The notes under the pieces are model-generated. The model was not told the origin of the DNA. It ran no database searches and worked only from the letters and a program-made list of their open reading frames with translations. From the NCBI RefSeq assembly GCF_009870785.1, contig NZ_WTWX01000004.1, forward strand, positions 124,001 through 188,000: DNA of 64,000 bases, in the 5' to 3' direction. This DNA is from Paenibacillus sp. An7. GTDB lineage: Bacteria; Bacillota; Bacilli; Paenibacillales; Paenibacillaceae. Shown piece after piece: positions 38,417 through 47,115 of this stretch. Position 1 is the stretch's first letter; every line of letters begins with the position of its first letter. The translations under genes were made by a program, and so were the position numbers.

Positions 38417-38556
38417 AATCATTACGAAGAGGATTGTTGCTAGTCTACTGTAGGATTCAAAGCTTAACGTATAAGGACAGTAAGATGAGCCATCCTATAA
38501 CTTGTTTATGGAAATACGTGATAGAACATTCTAGAAAAGGAAGGGAGAACGAGATC

Positions 38557-39420
38557 ATGTCAGAGAATCAAAACAAAACGTTACCTCCACAGCAGCAAAG
38601 CAAACAGCCAGGGATTGAATCGGAAATGACCCCAAGACCGAAATACAAGGGAGAATCCTATAAAGCAGCAGGGAAATTGAAAGGAAAGAATGCTCTGATT
38701 ACGGGCGGTGACAGCGGAATCGGACGTGCTGTAGCCGTTGCGTACGCAAAAGAGGGTGCAAACGTATCGATCGTCTACTTAGATGAGCATAGCGATGCTG
38801 AGGAGACAAAGAAATGCGTAGAGCAAGAGGGTGTGAAGTGTGTTCTGATCCCAGGTGATATTCGGGACTCCGCATTCTGCAGCGAAGCGATCAAACAAAC
38901 GGTAGAGGAATTAGGCGGACTAGACATTCTAGTGAACAACGCAGCGGAACAGCATCCACAGCAGAACTTTGAAGATATTACCGATGAACAGCTGGAAAAA
39001 ACGTTCCGTACGAACATATTCAGTATGTTCTACATGACAAGAGCAGCAATGCCTCATTTAACAAGCGGCAGTGCAGTCATTAATACGACTTCCATCACGG
39101 CTTACCGAGGCAGTGAAAATCTAATCGATTACTCTGCTACGAAAGGTGCCATTACTGCTTTCACACGTTCCTTGTCCATGCATGTGGCCGATAAAGGAAT
39201 CAGAGTAAATGCGGTAGCACCGGGTCCAATCTGGACTCCGCTCATTCCTTCTACTTTTGATGAGAAGAAAGTAAGTGAATTCGGAGCAACGCAGCCGATG
39301 AAACGTCCAGGTGAACCTGAAGAACTCGCGCCAGCTTATGTATATCTCGCATCCAGTGATTCTTCTTACGTAAGCGGACAAGTGATTCATGTAAATGGCG
39401 GAGAAGTAGTCAACGGTTAA
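38557..39420 (+). CDS. Short-chain dehydrogenase/reductase (YdaD/YhdF-like)
   Basis: 287-residue SDR enzyme. An N-terminal tail rich in Gln/Pro (about 1-40, PPQQQSKQPGIES) precedes the cofactor loop TGGDSGIGRA, then NNAA, the catalytic Ser in NTTSITAYRG, and the YSATK tetrad (YxxxK). It should use NAD(P)H on an unknown carbonyl substrate. The tail is typical of general-stress SDRs such as YdaD and YhdF. I chose ATG 38557 because GGAAGGGAG precedes it; the open frame upstream to 38206 runs through a terminator and is not coding. Confidence 0.9.
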   Translation: MSENQNKTLPPQQQSKQPGIESEMTPRPKYKGESYKAAGKLKGKNALITGGDSGIGRAVAVAYAKEGANVSIVYLDEHSDAEETKKCVEQEGVKCVLIPGDIRDSAFCSEAIKQTVEELGGLDILVNNAAEQHPQQNFEDITDEQLEKTFRTNIFSMFYMTRAAMPHLTSGSAVINTTSITAYRGSENLIDYSATKGAITAFTRSLSMHVADKGIRVNAVAPGPIWTPLIPSTFDEKKVSEFGATQPMKRPGEPEELAPAYVYLASSDSSYVSGQVIHVNGGEVVNG

Positions 39421-39446
39421 TAACATCAGCACTAACTTAACTAATT

Positions 39447-39484
39447 AGGTCTTGTACGGTCTTACATCCGTATGAGACCTTTTT
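39447..39484 (+). terminator. Terminator of the dehydrogenase gene
   Basis: AGGTCT/AGACCT with an inner ACGG/CCGT stem and five T. Confidence 0.87.
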
Positions 39485-39581
39485 ACATTAATTTGATAAA
39501 ATTTACATAACGATCGAAGTACGCTGTTTAATGTGTGGTATGATCAATTTGATAGAATTAGGGAAAGGAATCGGATATGAT

Positions 39582-40547
39582 ATGGGATCTTGGTCACTTC
39601 GATTTGCAGCCTGGTTTGAGAAATATATGTTTGCTATTATTCCAATGACCCTAATTATAGGGATTATTTTTTCTGAACTATTTTTACCATTTGTCTCCTG
39701 GGTTCCCTACTTATTTGGCTTTGTCACGTTTGTCATGGCTTTGGGATGTGGTCTTACTCATTTGAAAAATGTAGTATACAAACCGTTGCCTGTATTTATT
39801 ACACTGCTTCTAGCTCATGTGCTTACACCACTGATAGCTTTTGCGATTGGAGCCGCTCTGTTTGGCCCGAGTTCTGACTATACGGTGGGATTGGTCTTAT
39901 TCTCGATTATTCCTTTAGGTGTTTCTTCGGTATTATGGGTCGGCATGTCTTATGGAAGTGTGCCCTTAATGCTTGCTATGGTAGTTGTAGATTCAGCACT
40001 TAGTCCGCTTACTGTACCTGGGCTCATTGAACTTTTTTTTGGAACTGCTATCAAATTTGACACCGTTTCACTTATGAAGGATCTCTTGTTAATAATCGTA
40101 GTTCCTACTGTACTTGGCGTAACCATCTACGAAATTTCAAAAGGAAGATTCAAAGCTTGGTCTGCTCCCGTTACGTTGCCTATTTCAAAAATATTCTTCG
40201 CTGCAGTCGTACTTCTAAATGCCGCAGCCATCGCTCCTCATATGAGAACATTGGAAACAAGTGTTATTCTCGCTTCTATTGCTGTCGTGTTGTTAGTTGC
40301 GTTATGCTATTGTATTGGATTTGCAGGCTCTTATCTTATGAGAAATGTTTCCCGGGAAATAAGGGTGACGATGTCTTATGCAGCTGGGATGCGTAATATC
40401 TCACTCGGCCTTGTTCTTGCGATGGGTTATTTTTCGCCGCAGGCAGCGATCCCTGTTGTGCTTGGAATTATGGTTCAGCAGCCGCTTGCAACACTGCATC
40501 ATGCGCTATTGCAACGTTTTGTTCCTGTTCAAAAAGAAGAAATGTAA
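39582..40547 (+). CDS. Bile acid:sodium symporter family transporter
   Basis: 321-residue BASS/SBF family membrane protein with nine or ten hydrophobic segments. ALGCGLTHLKNV near the start and SYAAGMRNISLGLVLAMGYF near the end are typical. Members transport organic anions with Na+ (bile acids, pantothenate, pyruvate); the substrate cannot be told here. I chose ATG 39582, 11 bases after AAAGGAA, giving a normal length; the frame is open to 39531. It lies 47 bp before phoR and may share its transcript. Confidence 0.85.
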   Translation: MGSWSLRFAAWFEKYMFAIIPMTLIIGIIFSELFLPFVSWVPYLFGFVTFVMALGCGLTHLKNVVYKPLPVFITLLLAHVLTPLIAFAIGAALFGPSSDYTVGLVLFSIIPLGVSSVLWVGMSYGSVPLMLAMVVVDSALSPLTVPGLIELFFGTAIKFDTVSLMKDLLLIIVVPTVLGVTIYEISKGRFKAWSAPVTLPISKIFFAAVVLLNAAAIAPHMRTLETSVILASIAVVLLVALCYCIGFAGSYLMRNVSREIRVTMSYAAGMRNISLGLVLAMGYFSPQAAIPVVLGIMVQQPLATLHHALLQRFVPVQKEEM

Positions 40548-40594
40548 AATACAATGTTTAGAATAACTATATAAAGGATGAGTAAATAACGCAT

Positions 40595-42412
40595 ATGAAG
40601 ACTTTTCGTTTTCGGCTTACAGCCATTATGATGACGCTGATCTTTATTTCTGTCTTAGCGGCAGGTGTGGCTCTGGGTCAAGTGTTCAAAGAAGTACATA
40701 TTAATGCCCTTGAAGAAAATATGGTGCGTGAGATTAAACTACTACAAACCCATTTTCCTTTTATGAAGACGCAAGGGGACTCCGAGACGGTAACCAAATA
40801 TTATACAGAAAATGCCAAAGAACTTGAGGAACTCACCGATTCTAGAACGACGTTCATTCTTAGAGATGGTACAGTCATTGGTGATTCGGAGCATAGTGCA
40901 TCAAAAATGGATAACCATTTAAACCGTGAGGAAATTACATCCATTACCGAAGGGACTACTTCATACGGACATTCGATTCGAACGAGCGAAACACTTGGCG
41001 ATAAGATGTTATATATCGCGCTTCCTGTAACTTCATCAGATGGGAACTTTGATGGGTACATCAGGCTTTCTATGAGCTTGAAAGCAGTGGACGAAGGTCT
41101 AGGCCGAGGCTGGTTTCTTATGTTTATCACTCTTATTATTTTGTTTGTATTAGTGGCATTTGTTTGCTATCGGGTGGGGAAAAGTCTTACGAGTCCTATT
41201 GAACACATTACGAAGGTAGCGAATCAAATATCAAAACTGGATTATGATGCAAGAGTTAAATTTAATCGTGATGATGAGATCGGCCAACTGGGGAAAGCGA
41301 TTAACGGTATGGCTGACAGCCTGCAGACTCAGCTAAAAATGATCCGTGACAGTGAGGATTTGGTTCAGAGTGTAATGAGTAATATGACAGGTGGTATTAT
41401 TATGATTGATGCCACGCAAAATATAGCTGTGCTCAATAAAGAAAGTGAGCGTATGCTTGGTATTGAACAGCATCGTGTGATGGGCAGACCCTATCATGAA
41501 CTCAAAAAAAGACATTATGAGTTAACGAAACTCATTGAATCTTCTATAGATCATAGAGATCGTATACATGAAGAGGTGCGTTTATATACACCCGAAGAAT
41601 TAATTGTTGGTTTAGACGGTGTTCCGATGTTGGAGAATGATGGAAGTTATCGAGGGATGCTATTTTTACTTCAAGATATCACAGCCATTCGGCGTCTGGA
41701 AAATATACGGAGTGAATTTGTAGCCAATGTATCCCATGAATTAAAGACACCAGTAGCAGCAGTGAAAGGTTTTGCAGAGACACTTCTTAGCGGTGCGGTA
41801 AAAGACGAGGAAACCGTACGATCCTTTTTGCAAATTATATATGATGAAGGTGATCGATTAAACCGGCTCATTGGTGACATATTAGAATTATCGAAAATAG
41901 AATCGAAAAGATCTAACCTGGATTGCTCTCCGGTTCATCTTCATTCGTTCTTTGATATGGTGATCGGAACGCTAAGCAATGAAGCAGAGAAAAAACAGAT
42001 CCGTCTTCTTGTAGACGTGCCTAATGAATTATTTATGGAAGCGGATGAGGATAAGCTGAAACAAATCTTTTTGAATCTAATTAGTAATGGGATTAACTAT
42101 ACTCTTGAGGGTGGACAAGTGAAAATTCAGGCATCCATTGACAAGAATGAAGGAGAAGAAAATATAGTTTTCCAAATCAGTGATACGGGGATCGGTATAC
42201 CAAAAGCCGACTTACCTAGAGTATTTGAGCGATTTTATCGGGTAGATAAAGGGAGATCGCGTAATTCAGGCGGTACGGGACTAGGACTTTCCATTGTAAA
42301 ACATTTGGTTGAACTGCATCATGGAACGTTAATGGTGGAGAGCGAGCTGGGTACAGGAACGACATTTACCGTTGTTTTACCGCTTCTTCAGGAACATGCA
42401 GACGAGGAATAG
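40595..42412 (+). CDS. phoR: Phosphate-regulon sensor histidine kinase PhoR (PnpS)
   Basis: 605-residue membrane kinase. TM1 (about 7-29), an extracytoplasmic domain (about 30-170), TM2 (about 173-193), HAMP (about 190-245), PAS (about 255-360), HisKA with the phospho-accepting His381 in NVSHELKTP, and an ATPase domain with NLISNGINY, DTGIGIPKADLPRVF and GGTGLGLSIVKH. This is the PhoR/PnpS layout. It senses phosphate limitation and phosphorylates PhoP. Unusually it comes before phoP; in B. subtilis phoP is first. A 106-bp gap with a small hairpin separates them. Confidence 0.88.
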   Translation: MKTFRFRLTAIMMTLIFISVLAAGVALGQVFKEVHINALEENMVREIKLLQTHFPFMKTQGDSETVTKYYTENAKELEELTDSRTTFILRDGTVIGDSEHSASKMDNHLNREEITSITEGTTSYGHSIRTSETLGDKMLYIALPVTSSDGNFDGYIRLSMSLKAVDEGLGRGWFLMFITLIILFVLVAFVCYRVGKSLTSPIEHITKVANQISKLDYDARVKFNRDDEIGQLGKAINGMADSLQTQLKMIRDSEDLVQSVMSNMTGGIIMIDATQNIAVLNKESERMLGIEQHRVMGRPYHELKKRHYELTKLIESSIDHRDRIHEEVRLYTPEELIVGLDGVPMLENDGSYRGMLFLLQDITAIRRLENIRSEFVANVSHELKTPVAAVKGFAETLLSGAVKDEETVRSFLQIIYDEGDRLNRLIGDILELSKIESKRSNLDCSPVHLHSFFDMVIGTLSNEAEKKQIRLLVDVPNELFMEADEDKLKQIFLNLISNGINYTLEGGQVKIQASIDKNEGEENIVFQISDTGIGIPKADLPRVFERFYRVDKGRSRNSGGTGLGLSIVKHLVELHHGTLMVESELGTGTTFTVVLPLLQEHADEE

Positions 42413-42518
42413 ATTATCTAATAGATAGCAGATTATATAGACTCTCATATTTTACACCACGATAACAAAGTGGTGGTATTATGGACTGAATGAACATGAA
42501 AAGAAAGCAGGGGATACC

Positions 42519-43250
42519 ATGGCACAACGATTATTAGTTATTGAAGATGAGCCTACACTAGCAAGATTACTCTCCTATAATTTGACCCAAGAAGGTCATG
42601 ATGTAACAGTAGAGGATCACGGTACATCCGGTTACGAACGAGCTTCTTCTCAGGAGTTTGATCTGATCCTGCTCGATATTATGCTTCCTGGGATGAATGG
42701 ACTTGAGGTTCTAAGTAAACTTAGAAGTACGGGGGTAAAAACCCCTATTATTATTCTCACCGCTAAAAATGGGGAAAATGAAGTGGTTCAGGGACTCAAA
42801 CTGGGTGCAGATGATTATATAACAAAACCATTTGGCGTATCGGAACTGCTGGCCAGAGTGGATGCCGTACTGCGCAGGGTATCGGGGATTGAGGAACAGC
42901 CCGTACCTGATGAAGAGGATGGATCAAGAATTGTTCTAGGAGAACTTGAGATTTATCCGAAGAAGTATGAAGTGACGCTGAGCGGACAACCTATACAGCT
43001 TCGACCGAAAGAGTTTGAAGTGCTTTTGTATTTAGCTAAAAAACCTGGTGTTGTATTAACTAGGGATGATTTAATGAATGCGGTATGGGGATTTGATTAT
43101 ATTGGAGGTCAGCGAACCGTAGATGTTCATGTAAGTTCTCTGCGCAAAAAGCTGGAGCTGGATCCCGAAACGGTTCATATTGACTCCATACGTGGTGTGG
43201 GATATAAGCTTGTAGCAGGGAAACGAAAGACGGTTTCGCCGCTCCGATGA
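42519..43250 (+). CDS. phoP: Phosphate-regulon response regulator PhoP
   Basis: 243-residue OmpR/PhoB-family regulator. The receiver has the acidic pair Glu9/Asp10, phosphorylation site Asp53 (LLDIMLPGMNG) and Lys in ADDYITKPFG. The winged-helix DNA-binding domain (about 135-235) has ELEIYPKKYEVTL and RTVDVHVSSLRKKL. It activates or represses phosphate-starvation genes by binding TTNACA-type repeats, like those found at 43336-43373 upstream of pstB. Confidence 0.9.
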   Translation: MAQRLLVIEDEPTLARLLSYNLTQEGHDVTVEDHGTSGYERASSQEFDLILLDIMLPGMNGLEVLSKLRSTGVKTPIIILTAKNGENEVVQGLKLGADDYITKPFGVSELLARVDAVLRRVSGIEEQPVPDEEDGSRIVLGELEIYPKKYEVTLSGQPIQLRPKEFEVLLYLAKKPGVVLTRDDLMNAVWGFDYIGGQRTVDVHVSSLRKKLELDPETVHIDSIRGVGYKLVAGKRKTVSPLR

Positions 43251-43335
43251 ATCTATATGCAAAGCCTTTTAAGCCTAAAAGTCTACTTCTTGAGGCTGAA
43301 AAATAACCGGATGAGGGGAATGGTCTGATTTACAT

Positions 43336-43373
43336 TTTACATAGCGTTAACAATTGTTTATATAGCCTTTACA
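43336..43373 (+). promoter_or_regulatory. Pho box upstream of pstB
   Basis: Four TT(A/T)A(C/T)A repeats on one face of the helix: TTTACA 43336, TTAACA 43347, TTTATA 43357, TTTACA 43368 (spacings 11, 10, 11), with another TTTACA at 43329. This is the expected PhoP-binding array in Bacillota (hexamers about 11 bp apart) and points into pstB. Confidence 0.75.
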
Positions 43374-43469
43374 ATGAGACGTTACAATGTTGTAGAGCTT
43401 TTATTTTGTGAGGTTTGTTATCTGTAGATCAGATGATCCTCACTATGCAGTAAAGGAGATAAACCAGGG

Positions 43470-44228
43470 ATGAACAGCACGATGATAAATATTAAAAACC
43501 TGAACTTATACTATGAATCTTTTCATGCGCTAAAAAATGTGAATCTTCAGATTCCCAAAAATACAGTAACCGCTTTTATCGGACCTTCTGGCTGTGGTAA
43601 ATCTACACTTCTTCGTACACTCAATCGTATGAATGATATGATTACGGGCACACGAATTGAAGGGAAAGTAGAGATAGACGGACAAGATATTTATAGTGAT
43701 AACCTGCCGATAGAGACCCTTCGTAAACGGGTAGGCATGGTGTTTCAACAACCCAATCCTTTTCCTAAGACGATCTATGATAACATCGCTTATGGTCCGC
43801 GCCTTCACGGCACAACGGATAAAAAGGTACTTGATGAGATTGTTGAACAAAGTTTACGCCGATCTGCACTGTGGGATGAAGTGAAAGATTATTTGAAACG
43901 CTCGGCAATGAGTCTGTCTGGAGGACAACAACAGCGTTTATGTATTGCCCGTGCTTTGGCAGTTCAGCCTGAGGTGCTGCTTATGGATGAAGCAACATCA
44001 GCTCTCGATCCGATCTCTACCCTCAAAATCGAGGAACTTGTACAAGAGTTAAAAGATCACTACACGATTGTTATGGTTACACATAATATGCATCAAGCTG
44101 CTCGCGTATCTGGAAAAACGGTCTTTTTCCTGAATGGGGAAGTGATCGAAGCGGCAGAAACGAACGAAATTTTCTCTAATCCACAAGACCCTAGAACGGA
44201 AGACTATGTATCCGGGCGTTTTGGTTAA
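43470..44228 (+). CDS. pstB: Phosphate ABC transporter ATP-binding protein PstB
   Basis: ATPase of the high-affinity phosphate importer. Walker [10 protein letters not shown] (38-46), a PstB-specific [17 protein letters not shown]-loop FQQPNPFP, signature LSGGQQQRL and Walker [12 protein letters not shown]. 252 residues, normal. A good ribosome binding site (AAAGGAG) precedes the ATG. pstS, pstC and pstA are not next to it, which is unusual; they may be elsewhere in the genome. phoU follows after 55 bp. Confidence 0.94.
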   Translation: MNSTMINIKNLNLYYESFHALKNVNLQIPKNTVTAFIGPSGCGKSTLLRTLNRMNDMITGTRIEGKVEIDGQDIYSDNLPIETLRKRVGMVFQQPNPFPKTIYDNIAYGPRLHGTTDKKVLDEIVEQSLRRSALWDEVKDYLKRSAMSLSGGQQQRLCIARALAVQPEVLLMDEATSALDPISTLKIEELVQELKDHYTIVMVTHNMHQAARVSGKTVFFLNGEVIEAAETNEIFSNPQDPRTEDYVSGRFG

Positions 44229-44283
44229 CGGATTGTACGTATAACATAGCTACACTTCATTTACATGAGGAGGAACAGCAGGG

Positions 44284-44943
44284 ATGATTCGTAGAAAGGG
44301 ATTTGACCGGGAATTAAATCAGCTTCGAGATGTATTGCTTAAGATGGCGGAACATGTAAACACAGCATTGGTAGATGCCATTAGCAGTTTAAAGTCAGGT
44401 GATCTCAAACTTGCGCAAAAGGTAGTATCGGAAGATATCCAGCTGAATGCAATGGAAGAAGAGATTATGGAACTTGGAACGAAGCTAATTATTACACAAC
44501 AGCCTGTCGCTAAAGATCTAAGAAGAATTATCGTAGCTTTCAAAATCTCAAGTGACCTCGAACGAATGGGTGATCTTGCACTGGATATAGCCAAAGTGAC
44601 ACTGCGAATGGAAGGTCAGAAACTAATTAAACCTCTTGTTGATATCCCGCGAATGGGCGAGATTGTAAAGCTTATGATTAATGATTCCATTACCTCTTAT
44701 CTTGATGAAAATGCAGATTTGGCTTACAAAATGGCAAAAACGGATGATGAAGTGGATGAACTGTACAGTCATATGATAACAGACCTATATGCACTCATGG
44801 TGGATCACCCGCAAGATGCTTCCCAGGCTATGCTTCTTATGCTCGTGGGTCGTTATATCGAACGGATAGGTGACCATGCAACGAATATTGGTGAGAGTGC
44901 TGTATATTTAGTTACAGGTAAACGTCCTGATCTGAATCAATAA
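44284..44943 (+). CDS. phoU: Phosphate signalling protein PhoU
   Basis: 219-residue all-helical PhoU with two repeats of the three-helix fold; the metal-cluster motifs are seen as SSDLERMGDLALDIAKV (first repeat) and RYIERIGDHATNIGE (second). PhoU links the Pst transporter to PhoR and limits kinase activity when phosphate is plentiful. AGGAGGAA precedes the ATG. Last gene of the phosphate group, closed by the structure at 45003-45064. Confidence 0.93.
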   Translation: MIRRKGFDRELNQLRDVLLKMAEHVNTALVDAISSLKSGDLKLAQKVVSEDIQLNAMEEEIMELGTKLIITQQPVAKDLRRIIVAFKISSDLERMGDLALDIAKVTLRMEGQKLIKPLVDIPRMGEIVKLMINDSITSYLDENADLAYKMAKTDDEVDELYSHMITDLYALMVDHPQDASQAMLLMLVGRYIERIGDHATNIGESAVYLVTGKRPDLNQ

Positions 44944-45002
44944 GAGGACGAAAAGCATAGTAATATACTTTATAATATAGGGTTCTTAGACCCAAATAAC
45001 AG

Positions 45003-45064
45003 CAGAATTATTCTTGAATTTCTATTTTTTTTTAGAAATTTTCGGGTAATTCTGTTTCTTTTTG
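45003..45064 (+). terminator. Double-stem terminator after phoU
   Basis: Two nested perfect 8-bp stems, CAGAATTA/TAATTCTG outside and AATTTCTA/TAGAAATT inside, then a T-rich tail. Confidence 0.75.
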
Positions 45065-45133
45065 TGCTGTAGTGGGTAATTATACTCTGTCAGTTAAGCA
45101 ACTCACCTAGCAAATTTCGTAAAGATAGTGAAA

Positions 45134-45161
45134 TGAGCCGCTGTTGACATCGGCTTTTTTT
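45134..45161 (+). terminator. Terminator-like hairpin in front of the ABC transporter operon
   Basis: AGCCG/CGGCT stem followed by seven T, about 60 bp before the transporter start. It may be a second terminator for phoU or an attenuator of the transporter. Confidence 0.7.
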
Positions 45162-45219
45162 GCTATATGCTGGGAGTTTTTTAGGCGCAGTGACGAAATA
45201 TGACAGGGGGAAACGATTC

Positions 45220-46377
45220 ATGATTGAATTTAAAGGTGTTAAGAAAGTGTATGATGATGGTTTTGAAGCATTAAAAGGCATTGATCTTACGATCAAAGAA
45301 GGTGAAATCACGGTGTTCATTGGTCCTTCTGGTTGTGGTAAAACAACCACGATGCGAATGATCAATCGTTTGAATGTTCCATCCCATGGTCAAATATTGA
45401 TTAACGGGAAAGATATATCGAAAACGGATGCAGTTGACCTCAGAAGAAGCATCGGTTATGTCATTCAAAGTGTGGGTCTATTCCCCAATATGACAATTGC
45501 TAAAAACGTAGGTGTCGTACCTCGTTTGCTGAAATGGGATAAAACAAAAATCGATGCACGTGTAGATGAACTCCTTAATCAAGTCAGACTTGAACCCGAG
45601 ACATTTGGAAATCGTTATCCTTCCGAACTCAGTGGTGGACAACAACAGCGGATTGGTGTTATTCGTGCACTAGCAGCAGATCCCGATATTATTTTGCTCG
45701 ATGAACCTTTTAGTGCACTTGACCCGATTAGCAGAGAAGAACTGCAAGATGAGTTAATTCGTCTTCAAACAGAAGTGAAAAAAACCATTGTTTTCGTTAC
45801 ACATGATATGGATGAAGCGATTAAACTCGCCGATACCATTGTCCTGATGAAAGGTGGGCAAATAGAACAAGTAGGAACACCAGATCAGATCTTACGTCAC
45901 CCGGCAAGTGAATTCGTGGAAAGCTTTATCGGTAAAGATCGCTTGCTGTCAGACGACCTCACTGAATTCCCGAATGTGGAAGAAGTTATGATTAATAATC
46001 CAGCTACTGCGTTCCCATCCAGAGGGATTGCAGAAGCAATTACGATTCTACAAAGACGTAAAGTAGACTCATTGCTGGTGGTTGATAAGAATAAACGTTT
46101 GCTCGGTAACGTAACGATCTATCAGTTAATTAAACATTATCGTGAAGAAGATAAGAAAATAGTCGATGTTATGAACCCCGTAGAGCACGTACTTTATAGA
46201 GGAGATTCGGTGACCACCGCGCTTACGATAATGAATGAGAACCAGCTTTCTAATTTGCCTGTCGTGGATGAAGATGGAATTTTCCTTGGTCTCATCACAA
46301 GAGGTAGTGTGGTAAGACTGCTTGCAGACGTCTATACTCCAGAACCAGAGGAGGCAGAAGTGAATGCAGGTATTTGA
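45220..46377 (+). CDS. Osmoprotectant-type ABC transporter ATP-binding protein with CBS domains
   Basis: 385 residues: an ABC domain (Walker A GPSGCGKTT 35-43, signature LSGGQQQRI, Walker B ILLDEPFSALD, switch THDMDEA) and a C-terminal CBS pair (about 250-375). This is the OpuCA/OpuBA/ProV-type layout; the CBS tail tunes uptake to ionic strength or c-di-AMP in relatives. I chose ATG 45220 after AGGGGG; the frame opens at 45160 inside the terminator-like hairpin. The last 14 bases overlap the next gene. Confidence 0.9.
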   Translation: MIEFKGVKKVYDDGFEALKGIDLTIKEGEITVFIGPSGCGKTTTMRMINRLNVPSHGQILINGKDISKTDAVDLRRSIGYVIQSVGLFPNMTIAKNVGVVPRLLKWDKTKIDARVDELLNQVRLEPETFGNRYPSELSGGQQQRIGVIRALAADPDIILLDEPFSALDPISREELQDELIRLQTEVKKTIVFVTHDMDEAIKLADTIVLMKGGQIEQVGTPDQILRHPASEFVESFIGKDRLLSDDLTEFPNVEEVMINNPATAFPSRGIAEAITILQRRKVDSLLVVDKNKRLLGNVTIYQLIKHYREEDKKIVDVMNPVEHVLYRGDSVTTALTIMNENQLSNLPVVDEDGIFLGLITRGSVVRLLADVYTPEPEEAEVNAGI

Positions 46378-47032
46378 ATCGATAAGAAGTTTCTTTGTTT
46401 TCATAGGTGAACGTTACCCAGATATTCTTAGTGCAGCAGGTCAGCATGGTTTAATCGCAGCGATTGCTACCATTTTAGGCATTGTTGTTGCGATACCCGT
46501 AGCGATCATGATCTCAAGCTCAGAGATAAAATGGGTGAATTCCCTGGTATTTAGTGTCGCGAATCTATTTCAAACCATCCCAAGTTTAGCACTTCTTGCT
46601 TTGATGATTCCTTTATTCGGTATTGGAATGACACCGGCCATTGTTGCCTTATTTTTATATTCTTTGTTGCCGCTTTTACGAAATACATATGCTGGACTAC
46701 AGGCAGTTGACCCTGCACTGAGAGATGCATCGAAGGGAATGGGCTACAGCAGACTTCAAAGTTTATTTCAGATCGAGCTGCCTTTGGCGGTTCCGTACAT
46801 TATGTCAGGTATTAGAATAACGACAGTCTATATCATTAGTTGGACTACTCTCGCTGGACTTATTGGAGCTGGTGGACTCGGACAGTTAATTATGTCGGGA
46901 CTTGGGGTTAACAAGACCGAACTTATTGTAGCAGGCGCACTTTCAGCTATTCTTTTTGCACTGCTTGCTGACTTGTTACTTGGAGCGCTAGAGAAAGCAA
47001 TTAGACCGAACCAAAATAGTGCAAAGGCGTAG
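46364..47032 (+). CDS. Osmoprotectant-type ABC transporter permease
   Basis: 222-residue permease of the OpuCB type with about six membrane helices and the ATPase-docking EAA-like loop (ALRDASKGMGYSRLQSLFQIELPLAVPYI). Translation is probably coupled to the ATPase gene because the two overlap. With the permease half of the next gene it would form the membrane dimer. Confidence 0.9.
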   Translation: MQVFESIRSFFVFIGERYPDILSAAGQHGLIAAIATILGIVVAIPVAIMISSSEIKWVNSLVFSVANLFQTIPSLALLALMIPLFGIGMTPAIVALFLYSLLPLLRNTYAGLQAVDPALRDASKGMGYSRLQSLFQIELPLAVPYIMSGIRITTVYIISWTTLAGLIGAGGLGQLIMSGLGVNKTELIVAGALSAILFALLADLLLGALEKAIRPNQNSAKA

Positions 47033-47115
47033 GTTTCCTAATTGTCTGAAGAAATCATATGAGATATAAAGATCAAAGTCTCATAAGCTACTAAGGAAAG
47101 AGGGAGATCGTACAA

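Noticed and set aside
38206..38556. Long N-terminal extension of the short-chain dehydrogenase
   Set aside because: The extension reads through a terminator and the SigB-like promoter; a good ribosome binding site supports ATG 38557.
42450..42480. CACCAC/GTGGTG hairpin between phoR and phoP as a terminator
   Set aside because: Only six base pairs and no T run; at most a weak processing site.
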